DNA of 64,000 nucleotides, taken from Hoeflea algicola. GTDB lineage: Bacteria > Pseudomonadota > Alphaproteobacteria > Rhizobiales > Rhizobiaceae. A program made the position numbers and the translations under genes. Shown piece by piece: positions 1 through 10,175 of this stretch (positions are counted from its first letter, which is position 1; every line of letters begins with the position of its first letter). The stretch covers positions 992,001 through 1,056,000 of the forward strand of contig NZ_JAOVZR010000001.1 in the NCBI RefSeq assembly GCF_026619415.1, written 5' to 3'. Under the pieces are notes generated by a model. That model had not been told where the DNA came from, did no database searches, and saw only the letters and a program-made list of their open reading frames with translations.

Positions 1-737
1 TTTCACCCCGGATCACCTCTTCAATCACCTTGCGTGATGTGGTGGCGGGATGCTCAGGATCGATATCGGTAAAGACCACATGCGCCGACATCGCCATCGC
101 TTCGCCTGCCAGCGCCTTGAACGGCGCGAAGTCGCGCGCTGACAATTCCGCCCGCGCAACATCGACCCTTGGCAATTCATGGTGCGTATCGGCACCCGCC
201 CGACCGTGGCCGGGAATGTGCTTGATCACCGGCAGCATGCCACCGGCCTTCAGGCCTGCTGAGGCTGCCGTACCCATTGCCGTCACCACCTCCGGCGTCA
301 CGCCATAGGCACGGCTGCCGATCACCTCGTGGCCGCCTGGCGCGGGGATATCGAGCACCGGCAGGCAATCAACTGTGATACCAAGCGGCAGCAGGTCGAA
401 TGCATGCAGCCGTGACATGATCCAGGCCGCGCGCAGGCCCGCCTCAGGGTTGGCGAGATACAATGCACCGAGTTCCGCGCCCGAAGGGTATTGCGGTACC
501 AATGGAGGCTTGAAGCGCTGCACACGGCCACCTTCCTGATCAATCAGGATCGGCGCATCGGGGCGCGAAATGCTCTCACGCAGGTCGGCACACAGCTCCG
601 TGACCTGTTCCAGGCTGACAATGTTGCGGCCAAAAAGAATAAAGCCCCAGGGCCGGTGCTCGGCAAAGAATGCGCGCTCCTCGACACTGAGTTGAGGGCC
701 GGCACAACCGAAGATGACTGCTTTTGATTCTGCTCAT
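1..737 (-). CDS. nagZ: Beta-N-acetylhexosaminidase NagZ, 3' end outside window, frameshift near start
   Basis: Glycoside hydrolase family 3 enzyme that removes N-acetylglucosamine from peptidoglycan turnover fragments in the cytoplasm. The reading frame shows the family pattern: an N-terminal GCAGPQLS...PWGFILFGRN stretch, IDQEGGRVQR, and the hallmark KHIPGHG with a downstream DTHHELP. The C-terminus lies beyond position 1. The conserved frame has no start codon: an in-frame TGA at 736-734 stands just before the conserved AVIFGCAG segment. An ATG at 737 opens a different frame that would join the conserved one if one base were removed, for example from the A4 run at 725-722. The place upstream of a SPOR gene and argS is usual for rhizobia. 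Identity is secure; whether the shift is real is not. Confidence 0.85.
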
Positions 738-867
738 CGGCCAATCGTAATCAATCCACCGACAATTGACAGTTTGCGTTCCTGTCAGCCCACAGGGATA
801 GAACGGCAAAGGCCGCACAAACCATGCGCGGCCTTATTCTAAATCCCATTCTCAGACCGAACAGATA

Positions 868-3800
868 TCAGCGCGACACGAAGCAACTGCCACCGGCAGA
901 CTTGTAACGACTGCACAATGCGTTGGCCTGATCGCGTGTACCGCCGACAACCCTGACGCGATGGAACACACCCTTGCCAGGAATGTCAGCCCGCTGGATG
1001 TCCACGTCACGCCCGCCCAGCATACTGCTGTAGCGATTGGACAGGGTTCGCCATGAAGCCTGTGCGCCATCGACAGTCGGCTGCGATGCGATCTGGACGT
1101 AATAGCCGCCCGGATTGGCCACGGGTGCGGCGGCAGGAGCCGGTGCCGAAGCAACTTCCGTGTCTTGGGCAGGCGCTGAAGGTGCGGTCGGTGCCGCAGC
1201 GACCGTGCCGCCCTGGGTCACTGTTCCCACCACATTGACTGGCTGATCTGCAGGCCGGCCCTGGGGAATCGGCGCGCGGATCTGCTGGGTGGTGACGACC
1301 CGCACCGGCGCGGTGGTGCCTGCATCGGGCGCTTCCACCGCGGCAACTTCTTCCTCGGCAGGCGCCGGGGCAGCTTCTGCCGGCACTGCCGCCACATCTG
1401 GCGCGGCAGGCACTGCGGTTTCGGCCTCAGGAGTCTGCTGGTTTGCTGCCTGCAAAGGTGCGGCTGCCGGTTCGATTTTCTCAGCCGCGACTGTGGCAGG
1501 CTGTGTCACCGGTTCCGGAGTCGGGTCCTCGCGGGCAACTATCGAGCCATCGGGTTTAACGATCATGGTGCGCACCTTGCGCGGCGATACCACCGGCGCA
1601 GCCTGTGTTGCTGATCCGGCATTCGCTTCAGATGTGCCATCTGCCGTCAACCGTTCTTCCGATTTCACTGCCGGGCTGCCGCGGCCCTCAAGTGGAAGCA
1701 CGTCGGGATCGAGCGTGCGCTGAACCACGTCCACCGGCTCTTCAGCCGAATTGATCAATGCTGGCTGTCTGGGTTGCGCAGCATCACCACCAGCGACCCT
1801 GTCGTAAACCGCTTTGTCCTGATTGGGCACGGTTACCCCGCCCGGGTTCTCGGGCACCACCTTCACAGGTTCCTTGTCCGCCCGAATGATGCGGGGACCG
1901 CCATCCACCGAGCTATCGTCCGTCGACATCATGCTCCAGCCAAAGGCGCCCGCTCCGGCCAACACCGCGACACCAAGCACAACAAGTGCCAGGAAAGGCC
2001 CGCGTGACTCATTTCCGGCAGCCGGCGCGCCAACCATGCCGGTGGCGTATTCACTATCAAGCGGCGAGGGTTCATGATCGTCGCCTTCACCGTCGTCATA
2101 GGGCGGCGCAACATGGACATCATCAGCACCCAACTCACGTTCAAGCGCTATATAGTCGCCAGATCCCTCATAACCGCGCTCAGTGTTGACGTCTCGGCTC
2201 CAGTCGTGGGCCATACCGGTTGCGGCGCCAAGGCTGCCTGTTACAACTGATGCCGCAGCAACCTCGGAGTCAGGTGTATCGCGGTCGATGATATCGGCAA
2301 ATTCCCGGTCGATCTCGTTGTCAAAATCCGGATCCATCGCCACCGGCTCATCATGGGCGAGTTCAGGTACATCAAAATCAGCGACTGCTTCGACACTGTC
2401 TTCCGGTTCGGCAATCATATCGGCGTCAAAAAAGAACCCGTCATCGTCCGAATGGGCTGATTGACTCGTCTGATCATCAGTCTCGAACCCGGCCAGCCAG
2501 TCACCCTGCGCGGGATCAGCCGTGTGTTCGGAGGAAAATTCGGTCGGTGTTTCAGTCGGATAATCAGCTTCGACGACAGACGTCTCGTTGGCAGATTCAT
2601 GCCCTGCACCCGCATCAGAAACGTCGATCGTATCTTCGACAACGCCACCCAGCCCGAAAAACGCTTCCGCAATTTCGTCGCGTTCAGTCTCAGGCTGCGG
2701 CTCCTCCAGCAGTTCCTGCTCCAGCTCTCCATCGTCAGCAGTCACGTTGTCGACAGCCAGCAGTTCATGCGCCTGAGGTTCGAACTCCTCAAGTTCTGGT
2801 GCCGCAGCTTCGAACTCATGGGACGCAGGCAATTCGGGTTCAAACGACTGATCAGGCGCGGCTTCGGCCTCGACCACCGTCTCGGCCAGCACCTGTTCGA
2901 GATCGAATTCCAGATCATCGGACTCGTCAAAAGCAACCGGTGACAGGTCTACCGGCGCCGTCAGCCCGAACATGTCCTCGAGTTCCTCTTCCAGCTCCAA
3001 GGCAAGGCTGTCGTTGATGGCGCCTTCGCTCCAACCGCCATCCGCATATGCGCCAGTGGCGGCCGGCTCCTCTGCTATATCAGAAAGCAGCTCTTCGGCA
3101 GCTTCGTCAAACACCAGATCATCGCCATCCAAGGCGGCATCGTTCCAGCCGTCAACTTCCCCCGCCTGAGTGGCGGAATCGGGGCTATGATCGGGAACCG
3201 GCGACGGCACTTCATCCGCCGCTGGCGCATCCGACATTGCAACCTGATGCTCAAACACATCAAGTTCAGCCGACAGATAGTCTTCAAAATCGACGACGCC
3301 ATCATCCATATCGGTATCGATGGCTGGTTCGGGAGGCATGTCCGAGCCAGCTTGCGCGTCGTCTATATTGTCCGACGTTGAATTGTACCCCTCCCAGTCC
3401 AGCACCGGCGCGTCGATCGGTGACGCCACATCGTCTGTCGGCTCGACGTCGGGGACGTCGACCACGTTGGTGTCATTGGCAACCAGTTCGGGGGCAACCA
3501 GTTCCGGGACAGACTGTTCCGGAGTGGCCAGTTCCGGATCAAGTTCAAACGCCGCCGCAAGGTCGGCGTCGGCATCCCCATATTCAAGGGTTTCAGGGTC
3601 ATTCAACTCAGGCACATCAATAGCAACCGGCTCGTTGCTACCGCTGCTTGCTGTATGAGCCGGCAGTTCAAACCGGAACATGTCGGCAAGCACCTGATCA
3701 TCAACATCGTCTTCAGCCACATCGGATGCCGCGGCCGGACCAAGATCACGCGATATGACCTGCCCCAGTTCGTCTGTCTCCGCGCCAACTTGATCGCCGA

Positions 3801-4491
3801 CGTCATCATCACCGTCGTCCAAATCGGAAGCGTCAGCAATAAATGGCGTCTCCGGCCGGGGTTCCCACTCAGCTTCCAGTTCCGGCGCTTCCCAAGCCCC
3901 GAATTCCGTCACCTCAGCGGTACCGGCTGTCTCATCGACTTCGTTCAAGCTGGCAAGATCCGGCATGAAATCAGCTACGGCCTCTTCGGCAGCAACCTGC
4001 TCCACATCGACAAACGCAACAGCATCAACCCCAGCCTCGGAATCGAAAGCAAACTCGGTCTCACCACCCATATTGGTCTCGGCATCGAGAACCGCATCGG
4101 CATCGGCATCGAAATTGGAATCGGGCTTGTTGCCCAGCCAGGCATCGGCCAGCACTGAATCATCATCAGACGGATCAGCAAGATCTTCGGCAGGCTCGGC
4201 AGGCTGATCCATGTCAGCGCCGGCGTCATCATCCGCATCACTCTTGGTGTCATCGGCATTGAGTGCTTCGGCCTGCATGGCAGGTTCGACAGCCGACACC
4301 ACGTCGAGCTCGCGCATCAACTCTGCTTCGAGATCGAACGCGCTAGCCACCGGCTCGTTTTCGGCAGCGTCCGGAACAGACTGTTCGACAGGCCGTTCAT
4401 AGCCGATGATCCGGGCGAGTTCCGCCAGCGGATCGTCGACTTCGACATCCGGCTCTTGGGTCCGGGTGTTGCTATCCAATTGATCAACCAT
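868..4491 (-). CDS. Large acidic SPOR-domain membrane protein
   Basis: A 1207-residue protein. About 830 N-terminal residues are very rich in Asp, Glu and Ala with low complexity. One transmembrane segment (about 833-855, LALVVLGVAVLAGAGAFGW) follows, then a Pro/Ala/Val-rich linker and a C-terminal SPOR domain of about 80 residues starting at GGYYVQIASQ. SPOR domains bind denuded glycan strands at division septa, so the C-terminus should be periplasmic and the acidic part cytoplasmic. It lies between argS (60 bases upstream) and nagZ, a peptidoglycan-linked context. The protein is much longer than typical SPOR proteins because of the acidic region. A division or envelope role is inferred. Confidence 0.85.
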   Translation of the reverse strand: MVDQLDSNTRTQEPDVEVDDPLAELARIIGYERPVEQSVPDAAENEPVASAFDLEAELMRELDVVSAVEPAMQAEALNADDTKSDADDDAGADMDQPAEPAEDLADPSDDDSVLADAWLGNKPDSNFDADADAVLDAETNMGGETEFAFDSEAGVDAVAFVDVEQVAAEEAVADFMPDLASLNEVDETAGTAEVTEFGAWEAPELEAEWEPRPETPFIADASDLDDGDDDVGDQVGAETDELGQVISRDLGPAAASDVAEDDVDDQVLADMFRFELPAHTASSGSNEPVAIDVPELNDPETLEYGDADADLAAAFELDPELATPEQSVPELVAPELVANDTNVVDVPDVEPTDDVASPIDAPVLDWEGYNSTSDNIDDAQAGSDMPPEPAIDTDMDDGVVDFEDYLSAELDVFEHQVAMSDAPAADEVPSPVPDHSPDSATQAGEVDGWNDAALDGDDLVFDEAAEELLSDIAEEPAATGAYADGGWSEGAINDSLALELEEELEDMFGLTAPVDLSPVAFDESDDLEFDLEQVLAETVVEAEAAPDQSFEPELPASHEFEAAAPELEEFEPQAHELLAVDNVTADDGELEQELLEEPQPETERDEIAEAFFGLGGVVEDTIDVSDAGAGHESANETSVVEADYPTETPTEFSSEHTADPAQGDWLAGFETDDQTSQSAHSDDDGFFFDADMIAEPEDSVEAVADFDVPELAHDEPVAMDPDFDNEIDREFADIIDRDTPDSEVAAASVVTGSLGAATGMAHDWSRDVNTERGYEGSGDYIALERELGADDVHVAPPYDDGEGDDHEPSPLDSEYATGMVGAPAAGNESRGPFLALVVLGVAVLAGAGAFGWSMMSTDDSSVDGGPRIIRADKEPVKVVPENPGGVTVPNQDKAVYDRVAGGDAAQPRQPALINSAEEPVDVVQRTLDPDVLPLEGRGSPAVKSEERLTADGTSEANAGSATQAAPVVSPRKVRTMIVKPDGSIVAREDPTPEPVTQPATVAAEKIEPAAAPLQAANQQTPEAETAVPAAPDVAAVPAEAAPAPAEEEVAAVEAPDAGTTAPVRVVTTQQIRAPIPQGRPADQPVNVVGTVTQGGTVAAAPTAPSAPAQDTEVASAPAPAAAPVANPGGYYVQIASQPTVDGAQASWRTLSNRYSSMLGGRDVDIQRADIPGKGVFHRVRVVGGTRDQANALCSRYKSAGGSCFVSR

Positions 4492-4551
4492 GCGTCACTC
4501 ACATACTCTCGCGAAATTTACTGCCAGAGTATTGTGGGGAAAAGGTGACGA

Positions 4552-6312
4552 TTAACGCATTTCCTCCGGGGCATCAGTTCCCGTAATCATGAGACCTGAC
4601 TTCAGCACCGAAGCAACCGCGTACACCAAACCCATTCTGGCAATTGTGGATTGTCGGTTTTTATCGTTAACAAACCGCAAACCTGGCTCATCACGCCCCT
4701 TGTTCCAGTGTCCATGCAGCAGACTTGCAAGGTCATAGAGGTAAAACGCCACCCTGTGCGGCTCCTGACCGGTGGCTGCCGCCTCGATCATCCTGGGGTA
4801 TTCGCCAAGCTTGGCAATCAGCGCCAGTTCGCTCTCATGGCTCAGATCAGACAGGTCGGCAGCGGCCAGCGCCTCCGGCGACAGATCGAGATCGGGAAAC
4901 ACTTCCAACGCCTGCCGCATCACCGAGGCGCAACGGGCATGGGCGTACTGGACGTAGAACACCGGGTTGTCCCGGGATTGCTCGGTCACCTTGGCAAAAT
5001 CAAAATCCAGCGTTTCCGAGCTCTTCCGGTACAGCATCATGAAGCGCACCGAATCGACGCCGACTTCATCAACCACGTCGCGCAGGGTGACGAAATCACC
5101 CGAACGCTTGGACATCCGCACCGGTTCGCCGTTACGGTAGATCTTGACCAGCTGGCACAACAGCACCGTCAGCTTGGCTTCTCCCGCCGAAACCGCCTTG
5201 GCGACCGCCTCGAGCCGCTTGATGTAGCCGCCATGATCGGCGCCAAGCACATAGATCATCTCTTTGAAGCCACGCTCGAACTTGTCGCGGAAATAGGCCA
5301 CATCAGCTGCGAAGTAAGTGTAGCTGCCGTCCGACTTGATCAGCGGACGGTCGATGTCGTCGCCAACATCGGTCGAGCGAAACAGCGTCTGTTCCCGGTC
5401 TTCCCACTCTTCCGGCAACTGCCCCTTCGGCGGCGGCAGCTTGCCCTTGTAGACATGGCCCTTGAAGGTCAGGTCGTTGATCGCGTGCCGGATTTTCTTG
5501 GCGCCATCAGCATGCAGACTGCGCTCTGAAAAGAACACGTCATGCTCGACATTGAGCGCCTTGAGGTCAGCGCGGATCATCGCCATCATCGCGTCGATGG
5601 TCCGCGGCCGGATCAGCGCCATCAACTCGTCTTCGGGCATCTTGGTCAGCGATGGTCCAAACTCATCCGCCAGCGCCTGCCCCACCGGCACCAGGTAATC
5701 ACCGGGATAAAGCCCCGCAGGGATCTCGCCGATCGTCTCGCCGAGGGCTTCGCGGTATCTCAGATAGACCGACCGGGCCAGCACATCGATCTGCGAGCCG
5801 GCGTCGTTGATGTAGTATTCCTTGGTCACGTCGTAACCGGCGAAACTCATAAGATTGGCCAGCGCATCGCCGACAACAGCGCCGCGGCAATGGCCCACAT
5901 GCATCGGCCCGGTCGGGTTGGCCGAGACATATTCGACATTGACCTTGGCGCCAGCGCCAAGCGTCGAGCGGCCGAAATCTACACCGTCACGGAGTACAGT
6001 GCCGACAAGTCCCTGCCAGAAACGCGCGGTCAGCCGGAAATTTAAAAACCCCGGCCCGGCCACCGCCGTCTCGGCAACATCAGCGTTATCGGCAAATTGA
6101 GCAGCGATCATGTCCGCCAGAACCCGCGGGTTCATCCCCAGCGGCTTGGCCAGTACCATCGCCGCATTGGTCGAGATATCGCCGTGGGCAGGATCGCGCG
6201 GCGGCTCGGCGGTGAGTCGGAAAAAGTCCAGAGCACCGCCCTTTTCCTTAACGACATCAAGCGCTTCTACAGCCCGCTTGATTCTCTGTTCGAAGTCCTT
6301 GAACACATTCAT
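4552..6312 (-). CDS. argS: Arginyl-tRNA synthetase
   Basis: Class I aminoacyl-tRNA synthetase charging tRNA-Arg. The 586-residue product shows the HIGH-type motif in [14 protein letters not shown] (about residue 120), a KMSKS-like [10 protein letters not shown], and the C-terminal anticodon-binding region ending in [19 protein letters not shown]. The open frame extends 11 codons further upstream, but [10 protein letters not shown] at 6312 matches the usual family start and length. It is followed 60 bases later by the SPOR gene, probably one transcript with dgt upstream. Confidence 0.95.
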   Translation of the reverse strand: MNVFKDFEQRIKRAVEALDVVKEKGGALDFFRLTAEPPRDPAHGDISTNAAMVLAKPLGMNPRVLADMIAAQFADNADVAETAVAGPGFLNFRLTARFWQGLVGTVLRDGVDFGRSTLGAGAKVNVEYVSANPTGPMHVGHCRGAVVGDALANLMSFAGYDVTKEYYINDAGSQIDVLARSVYLRYREALGETIGEIPAGLYPGDYLVPVGQALADEFGPSLTKMPEDELMALIRPRTIDAMMAMIRADLKALNVEHDVFFSERSLHADGAKKIRHAINDLTFKGHVYKGKLPPPKGQLPEEWEDREQTLFRSTDVGDDIDRPLIKSDGSYTYFAADVAYFRDKFERGFKEMIYVLGADHGGYIKRLEAVAKAVSAGEAKLTVLLCQLVKIYRNGEPVRMSKRSGDFVTLRDVVDEVGVDSVRFMMLYRKSSETLDFDFAKVTEQSRDNPVFYVQYAHARCASVMRQALEVFPDLDLSPEALAAADLSDLSHESELALIAKLGEYPRMIEAAATGQEPHRVAFYLYDLASLLHGHWNKGRDEPGLRFVNDKNRQSTIARMGLVYAVASVLKSGLMITGTDAPEEMR

Positions 6313-6375
6313 GGCATAAGTCCGGATAGGGCAAAAAAGAGCCACGCGACAGCTGGCGGGCGAATTGACCGCTGC

Positions 6376-7587
6376 CTATCGCAATTCAGGGGTACGGTCA
6401 AACAAACGCCGGTGTGCAGCGATTGCATAGGTGTCGGTCATGCCAGACAGATAATCGCTCACCCGCTGCATGCGCAGCTCAGTCGGCAATTCCTCGAATC
6501 CCGCATGGCTGTGCTTATCGCCCATCGCGCCGGGATCGGCCATGAAGGCTGCAAACAGATCATTGACGATCAAGGTCGCACTTTCACGCACCCGCATTAC
6601 TTCCGGATGCCTGTACAGATGGGCGTACAGAAAAGTCTTGATCTCGTGGTCAGCGGCAGCGAATTCATCTGAGAAATGCGCCATTGTCTGCCCCGCATGG
6701 CGGACATCGTCAGCTGATTCAGGCTTGGTCCGGGCAATATTGGCCTGTGTTACGGCAATCACGTCTTCCACCATCGCGGTGATCTGTCGGCGCATGATCT
6801 CGTTGATCAGCCGCGGCTCTTCAAGGTCCGGGTAACGCCCACGAACCTCCGCCATCAGGCGCGCGATCAACGGCAGCTCCTCAAGCATTTCCAGCGTGAT
6901 CAGTCCCGAGCGCAGCCCGTCGTCAATATCATGGGTGTTATAGGCTATGTCATCGGCAATTGCGGCAGTCTGCGCCTCAAGACCGGAATGCGAGCCGAGC
7001 CACAGATCATGCGACGCATTATAGGCCATGATCGGTTCAGGAACCGGCGCCGTACCCGGCCCCGTCAGCGGCCCGTTGTGCTTGACCAGTCCCTCAAGCG
7101 TCTCCCAGGTCAGGTTGAGGCCGTCAAAATCGGCATACCGCCTCTCCAGCGTGGTGACGATCCTGAGCGACTGAGCATTGTGGTCAAACCCGCCTGCCCC
7201 GCTGAGCAGTTCGGCCAGCGCCTCTTCGCCTGTATGACCGAACGGTGTGTGGCCAAAATCATGAACCAGCGCCACCCCCTCGGCCAGATCCTCGTCAAGC
7301 TTGAGCGCTCTTGCCAGTGCCCTGGCAATCTGCGCCACCTCGATCGTGTGGGTCAGTCGGGTCCGGTAATGATCGCCCTCATGGGCCACGAACACCTGGG
7401 TCTTGTGCTTGAGCCGCCTGAAGGCTGTGGTGTGAACAATGCGATCGCGGTCGCGCTGGAACTCGGACCGCGTCGGACTTACCGGCTCAGCAAACAACCG
7501 CCCCCGGCTAGTCCAGGGATCGGCCGCCCATGGCGCGCGCGTACCGGTTCCAAACCCAAGCTGTGTTCTGTCGTATTCCATGGCCAT
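6376..7587 (-). CDS. dgt: Deoxyguanosinetriphosphate triphosphohydrolase-like protein
   Basis: HD-domain dNTP triphosphohydrolase of 403 residues, taken to hydrolyse dNTPs to deoxynucleosides and triphosphate. The metal-binding residues are visible in [23 protein letters not shown] and [20 protein letters not shown] (the HD motif). The start at 7587 ([13 protein letters not shown]) could also be two codons later. It precedes argS by 63 bases on the same strand and is divergent from erpA, which begins 163 bases away. Confidence 0.92.
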   Translation of the reverse strand: MAMEYDRTQLGFGTGTRAPWAADPWTSRGRLFAEPVSPTRSEFQRDRDRIVHTTAFRRLKHKTQVFVAHEGDHYRTRLTHTIEVAQIARALARALKLDEDLAEGVALVHDFGHTPFGHTGEEALAELLSGAGGFDHNAQSLRIVTTLERRYADFDGLNLTWETLEGLVKHNGPLTGPGTAPVPEPIMAYNASHDLWLGSHSGLEAQTAAIADDIAYNTHDIDDGLRSGLITLEMLEELPLIARLMAEVRGRYPDLEEPRLINEIMRRQITAMVEDVIAVTQANIARTKPESADDVRHAGQTMAHFSDEFAAADHEIKTFLYAHLYRHPEVMRVRESATLIVNDLFAAFMADPGAMGDKHSHAGFEELPTELRMQRVSDYLSGMTDTYAIAAHRRLFDRTPELR

Positions 7588-7750
7588 CCCGTCAGCAGGC
7601 CCCGTCCTGCTGCATTGCAGGCGAGACCTGGCATGATTAGTCCCGACTCGCCACGTCCAAGCATTGACGTCGGGCCACCGCCTTCATACCTATAGAGCAA
7701 GTGATTTGAAACACGTCTCTTCCGGACCTTGACCCCGGCAAGGAGGTATT

Positions 7751-8086
7751 ATGACTGACACCGTATCGGTAACACTGTCGCAGTCGGCGGCAAACCGCAT
7801 CAAGGCAATTGTCTCCGCCGAGAAAGGGAAATCCGCATTGCGCGTCTCGGTCGAAGGCGGAGGCTGCTCCGGCTTTTCCTACAAGTTCGATCTCGATGAC
7901 CAACCTGCTGAGGATGACGTCGTGCTTGAACGCGACGACGCACGTGTGCTCATCGATCAGGTTTCGCTGGTCTACATGGCCGGGTCGGAGATCGATTTTG
8001 TCGATAATCTGATGGGCCAGGCGTTCCAGATCAAAAACCCCAACGCGGTCGCCTCCTGCGGTTGCGGCACCAGTTTTTCGGTCTAG
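7751..8086 (+). CDS. erpA: Iron-sulfur cluster insertion protein, HesB/IscA family
   Basis: A-type Fe-S carrier of 111 residues that takes clusters from the assembly machinery to apoproteins. The three conserved cysteines are present: one in VEGGGCSGFSYKF and two in the C-terminal CGCGTSFSV. A strong ribosome binding site (AAGGAGG) precedes the ATG. It is divergent from dgt and followed by xth after 42 bases. ErpA and IscA are hard to separate without alignment. Confidence 0.92.
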   Translation: MTDTVSVTLSQSAANRIKAIVSAEKGKSALRVSVEGGGCSGFSYKFDLDDQPAEDDVVLERDDARVLIDQVSLVYMAGSEIDFVDNLMGQAFQIKNPNAVASCGCGTSFSV

Positions 8087-8128
8087 ACACCAATTTCCAT
8101 CATCGGCCGCAGTTAAAGGACCACCGTC

Positions 8129-8911
8129 TTGAAAATCGCCACCTGGAACATCAATGGCGTCAAGGCGCGGCTCGAAAACCTGCAGTCCTGGCTTCGCGAG
8201 AGCGATCCCGACATCGCCTGCCTGCAGGAGGTGAAATCCGTCGATGAGGGGTTTCCCCGGCTGGAGATCGAGGCACTGGGCTATCACGTCGAAACCCACG
8301 GCCAGAAGGGCTTTAACGGGGTAGCTATCCTCTCAAAGCAAAGCCCCGACGAGGTCAACCGAGGGCTCCCGGGCGACGACGAAGATGTTCAGGCGCGTTT
8401 CATGGAGGCGGTATTTTCCACTGGTAACGGGGTTTTGCGCGTTGTGTCGCTCTATCTGCCCAACGGCAACCCGGTCGACACGCCGAAATTCCCCTACAAG
8501 CTTGGCTGGATGGAGCGTCTGCAGGCGTTCGCAGCCGACCGGTTGGCGCTGGAGGAACCGCTGGTGCTCGCCGGCGATTACAACGTCATCCCCGAGCCAG
8601 TCGATTGCCACGATCCCAAGGTCTGGGAAGGCGACGCCCTGTTCCGGCCTGAAAGCAGAGCCGCCTTCCGCAGGCTTGAAAATTTGGGCTTCACGGACGC
8701 CCTACGCGCTGTGCACGATCAGCCCAAAACCTATACGTTCTGGGATTACCAGGCCGGTGCATGGCCCAAGAACAATGGCATCCGTATCGATCATCTGATG
8801 CTCTCGCCGGAAGCCGCCGGGCTATTGCAATCGGCCAACGTTGAAAAACACGTCCGCGGCTGGGAGAAACCGTCTGATCACGTTCCAGTGGCAATATCGC
8901 TGGACGTCTGA
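8129..8911 (+). CDS. xth: Exodeoxyribonuclease III
   Basis: Apurinic/apyrimidinic endonuclease and 3' exonuclease of the EEP family, 260 residues, for base-excision repair. Motifs: MKIATWNINGVKAR with the catalytic Asn, CLQEVKS with the metal-binding Glu, LAGDYNVIP, and IDHLMLS...KPSDHVPVAI with the catalytic His. The start is a TTG at 8129, preceded by AAAGGA eight bases upstream; no ATG gives the conserved N-terminus. Confidence 0.94.
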   Translation: MKIATWNINGVKARLENLQSWLRESDPDIACLQEVKSVDEGFPRLEIEALGYHVETHGQKGFNGVAILSKQSPDEVNRGLPGDDEDVQARFMEAVFSTGNGVLRVVSLYLPNGNPVDTPKFPYKLGWMERLQAFAADRLALEEPLVLAGDYNVIPEPVDCHDPKVWEGDALFRPESRAAFRRLENLGFTDALRAVHDQPKTYTFWDYQAGAWPKNNGIRIDHLMLSPEAAGLLQSANVEKHVRGWEKPSDHVPVAISLDV

Positions 8912-8930
8912 CTGGCCAACCCGTCAGACG
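8905..8930 (+). terminator. Hairpin overlapping the xth stop codon
   Basis: Eight-base perfect arms (CGTCTGAC and GTCAGACG) enclose a 10-base loop and span the end of xth. There is no T tract after it, so intrinsic termination is uncertain; a role in mRNA stability is equally possible. Confidence 0.3.
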
Positions 8931-9013
8931 CACGTCCCACGACACTTGGCGCCCACGGGCGATCTGGACCGCGCAAACTTGCCAAAAAGCAGCTTCAGGC
9001 GCATCATGGAACC

Positions 9014-9301
9014 ATGAGACGCAGGCGGTTACGGCATTTGGCAACAGGCATCGGTCTTTTGGCCGTGCTGGTCCTTGTCGCGCCCCCTGCCTTTGCTGGC
9101 CAGGATTGTGAATGCCTGGGCAACGGTAAAAAGGTCAAGGAAGGCGGAATCGTCTGCCTTCAGATCGGCTCAACCACGCGCTACATGGCGCGCTGCGAGC
9201 GCAATCTCAACAACACCAGTTGGAAGAAGATTTCGGATGGCTGCCCGGTGGCGCAAATGTCGCCATGGGCCAGCGCAGGAACCATCCACCAACCCGGCTG
9301 A
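9014..9301 (+). CDS. Small exported cysteine-containing protein of unknown function
   Basis: A 95-residue protein with an arginine-rich start, a hydrophobic core (LATGIGLLAVLVLVAPPAFA) and a likely signal peptidase site after AFA. The mature part of about 65 residues has five cysteines (CEC near its start, then VCLQ, ARCER and DGCP), so disulfides in the periplasm are plausible. I do not recognise a named family. It stands alone, about 100 bases after xth and convergent with exoR. Confidence 0.7.
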   Translation: MRRRRLRHLATGIGLLAVLVLVAPPAFAGQDCECLGNGKKVKEGGIVCLQIGSTTRYMARCERNLNNTSWKKISDGCPVAQMSPWASAGTIHQPG

Positions 9302-9377
9302 ATGTCGGACCACTGAGGTGCGCGTCACGGCAATCGCTTTTTGATGTCACGCTTTGCGGCAAGCAATCGCTGGGCGG

Positions 9378-10175
9378 TCAGTTCAGGCCCTTGGCCAGCA
9401 TGTCCTGGGCCAGCGCCACCGCCGTGCGGCGATCGGCTTCCCCAGCCAGCGAAAAGGCCCGTTCCTGCAAGCCCTGGATCCAGGGTCTGTCGGCAGGAGC
9501 CGAGCGCTCAAGCGCCGTCGTCATGAATGCCAGTCCACGCACGACCTGACCTTCCTCGAACACCACATTGCCAAGCACGGCGGACGCCGCCGGGTGACCG
9601 CTGACGCGAGCCCGGTTAAGCCATTTCTTGGCCTGCTGGATATCGTTGGCGCCGCCCTGACCTTCCAGGATCATCCGGCCCAAACGATATTGCGCTTCAG
9701 GCACGCCAAAAGCCGATGCTGCCTGGAAATAAAGCTGGCGCGCGGCTCCCAGATTGGCCTTTATCGGGCTGCCGGGAATGCCTTTCTGATAATAGATCGC
9801 TAGCGACAACAGCGCGTTGACGAAATAACCGGTATCCTGCGATCCCGGCTCAACACCCTGACGCGCAATATCATCATAGATCTTGAACGCTTCGTAATCG
9901 TTTTCAACCACGCCATCGCCATAGGCATACATGTTGGCCAAGGCCCAGCGAGCGCCAGGATGGCCTTTTTCCGCAGCATACTTATAGGCTTCGACAGCCT
10001 CGTCCTTGTGGCCTTTCTTGTAGGCCGAAAACCCGAACTTGAAGAGGTCGAATGGGCCCGATTCAGGAGACACACCGCTGTTGGGATCAAACGCTCGCGC
10101 CGGCCCGCTCGCGCCGATGGCGGCAGCAAGCATGGCGTAAAACAGGCCGGTCCGGGTAAGACTAAATATCCGCAT
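9378..10175 (-). CDS. exoR: Exopolysaccharide regulator ExoR, Sel1-repeat periplasmic protein
   Basis: In rhizobia ExoR is a periplasmic repressor of the ExoS/ChvI two-component system; its proteolysis under acid or host signals releases ExoS and switches on exopolysaccharide and turns down motility. The 265-residue product has a signal peptide ending ARA, then the characteristic [20 protein letters not shown] and Sel1 (TPR-like) repeats ([36 protein letters not shown]). The ATG at 10175 was chosen because it starts the signal peptide; the open frame runs 54 codons further upstream into ilvD. The start overlaps the 3' end of ilvD by 14 bases, so the genes may be cotranscribed. Confidence 0.92.
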   Translation of the reverse strand: MRIFSLTRTGLFYAMLAAAIGASGPARAFDPNSGVSPESGPFDLFKFGFSAYKKGHKDEAVEAYKYAAEKGHPGARWALANMYAYGDGVVENDYEAFKIYDDIARQGVEPGSQDTGYFVNALLSLAIYYQKGIPGSPIKANLGAARQLYFQAASAFGVPEAQYRLGRMILEGQGGANDIQQAKKWLNRARVSGHPAASAVLGNVVFEEGQVVRGLAFMTTALERSAPADRPWIQGLQERAFSLAGEADRRTAVALAQDMLAKGLN

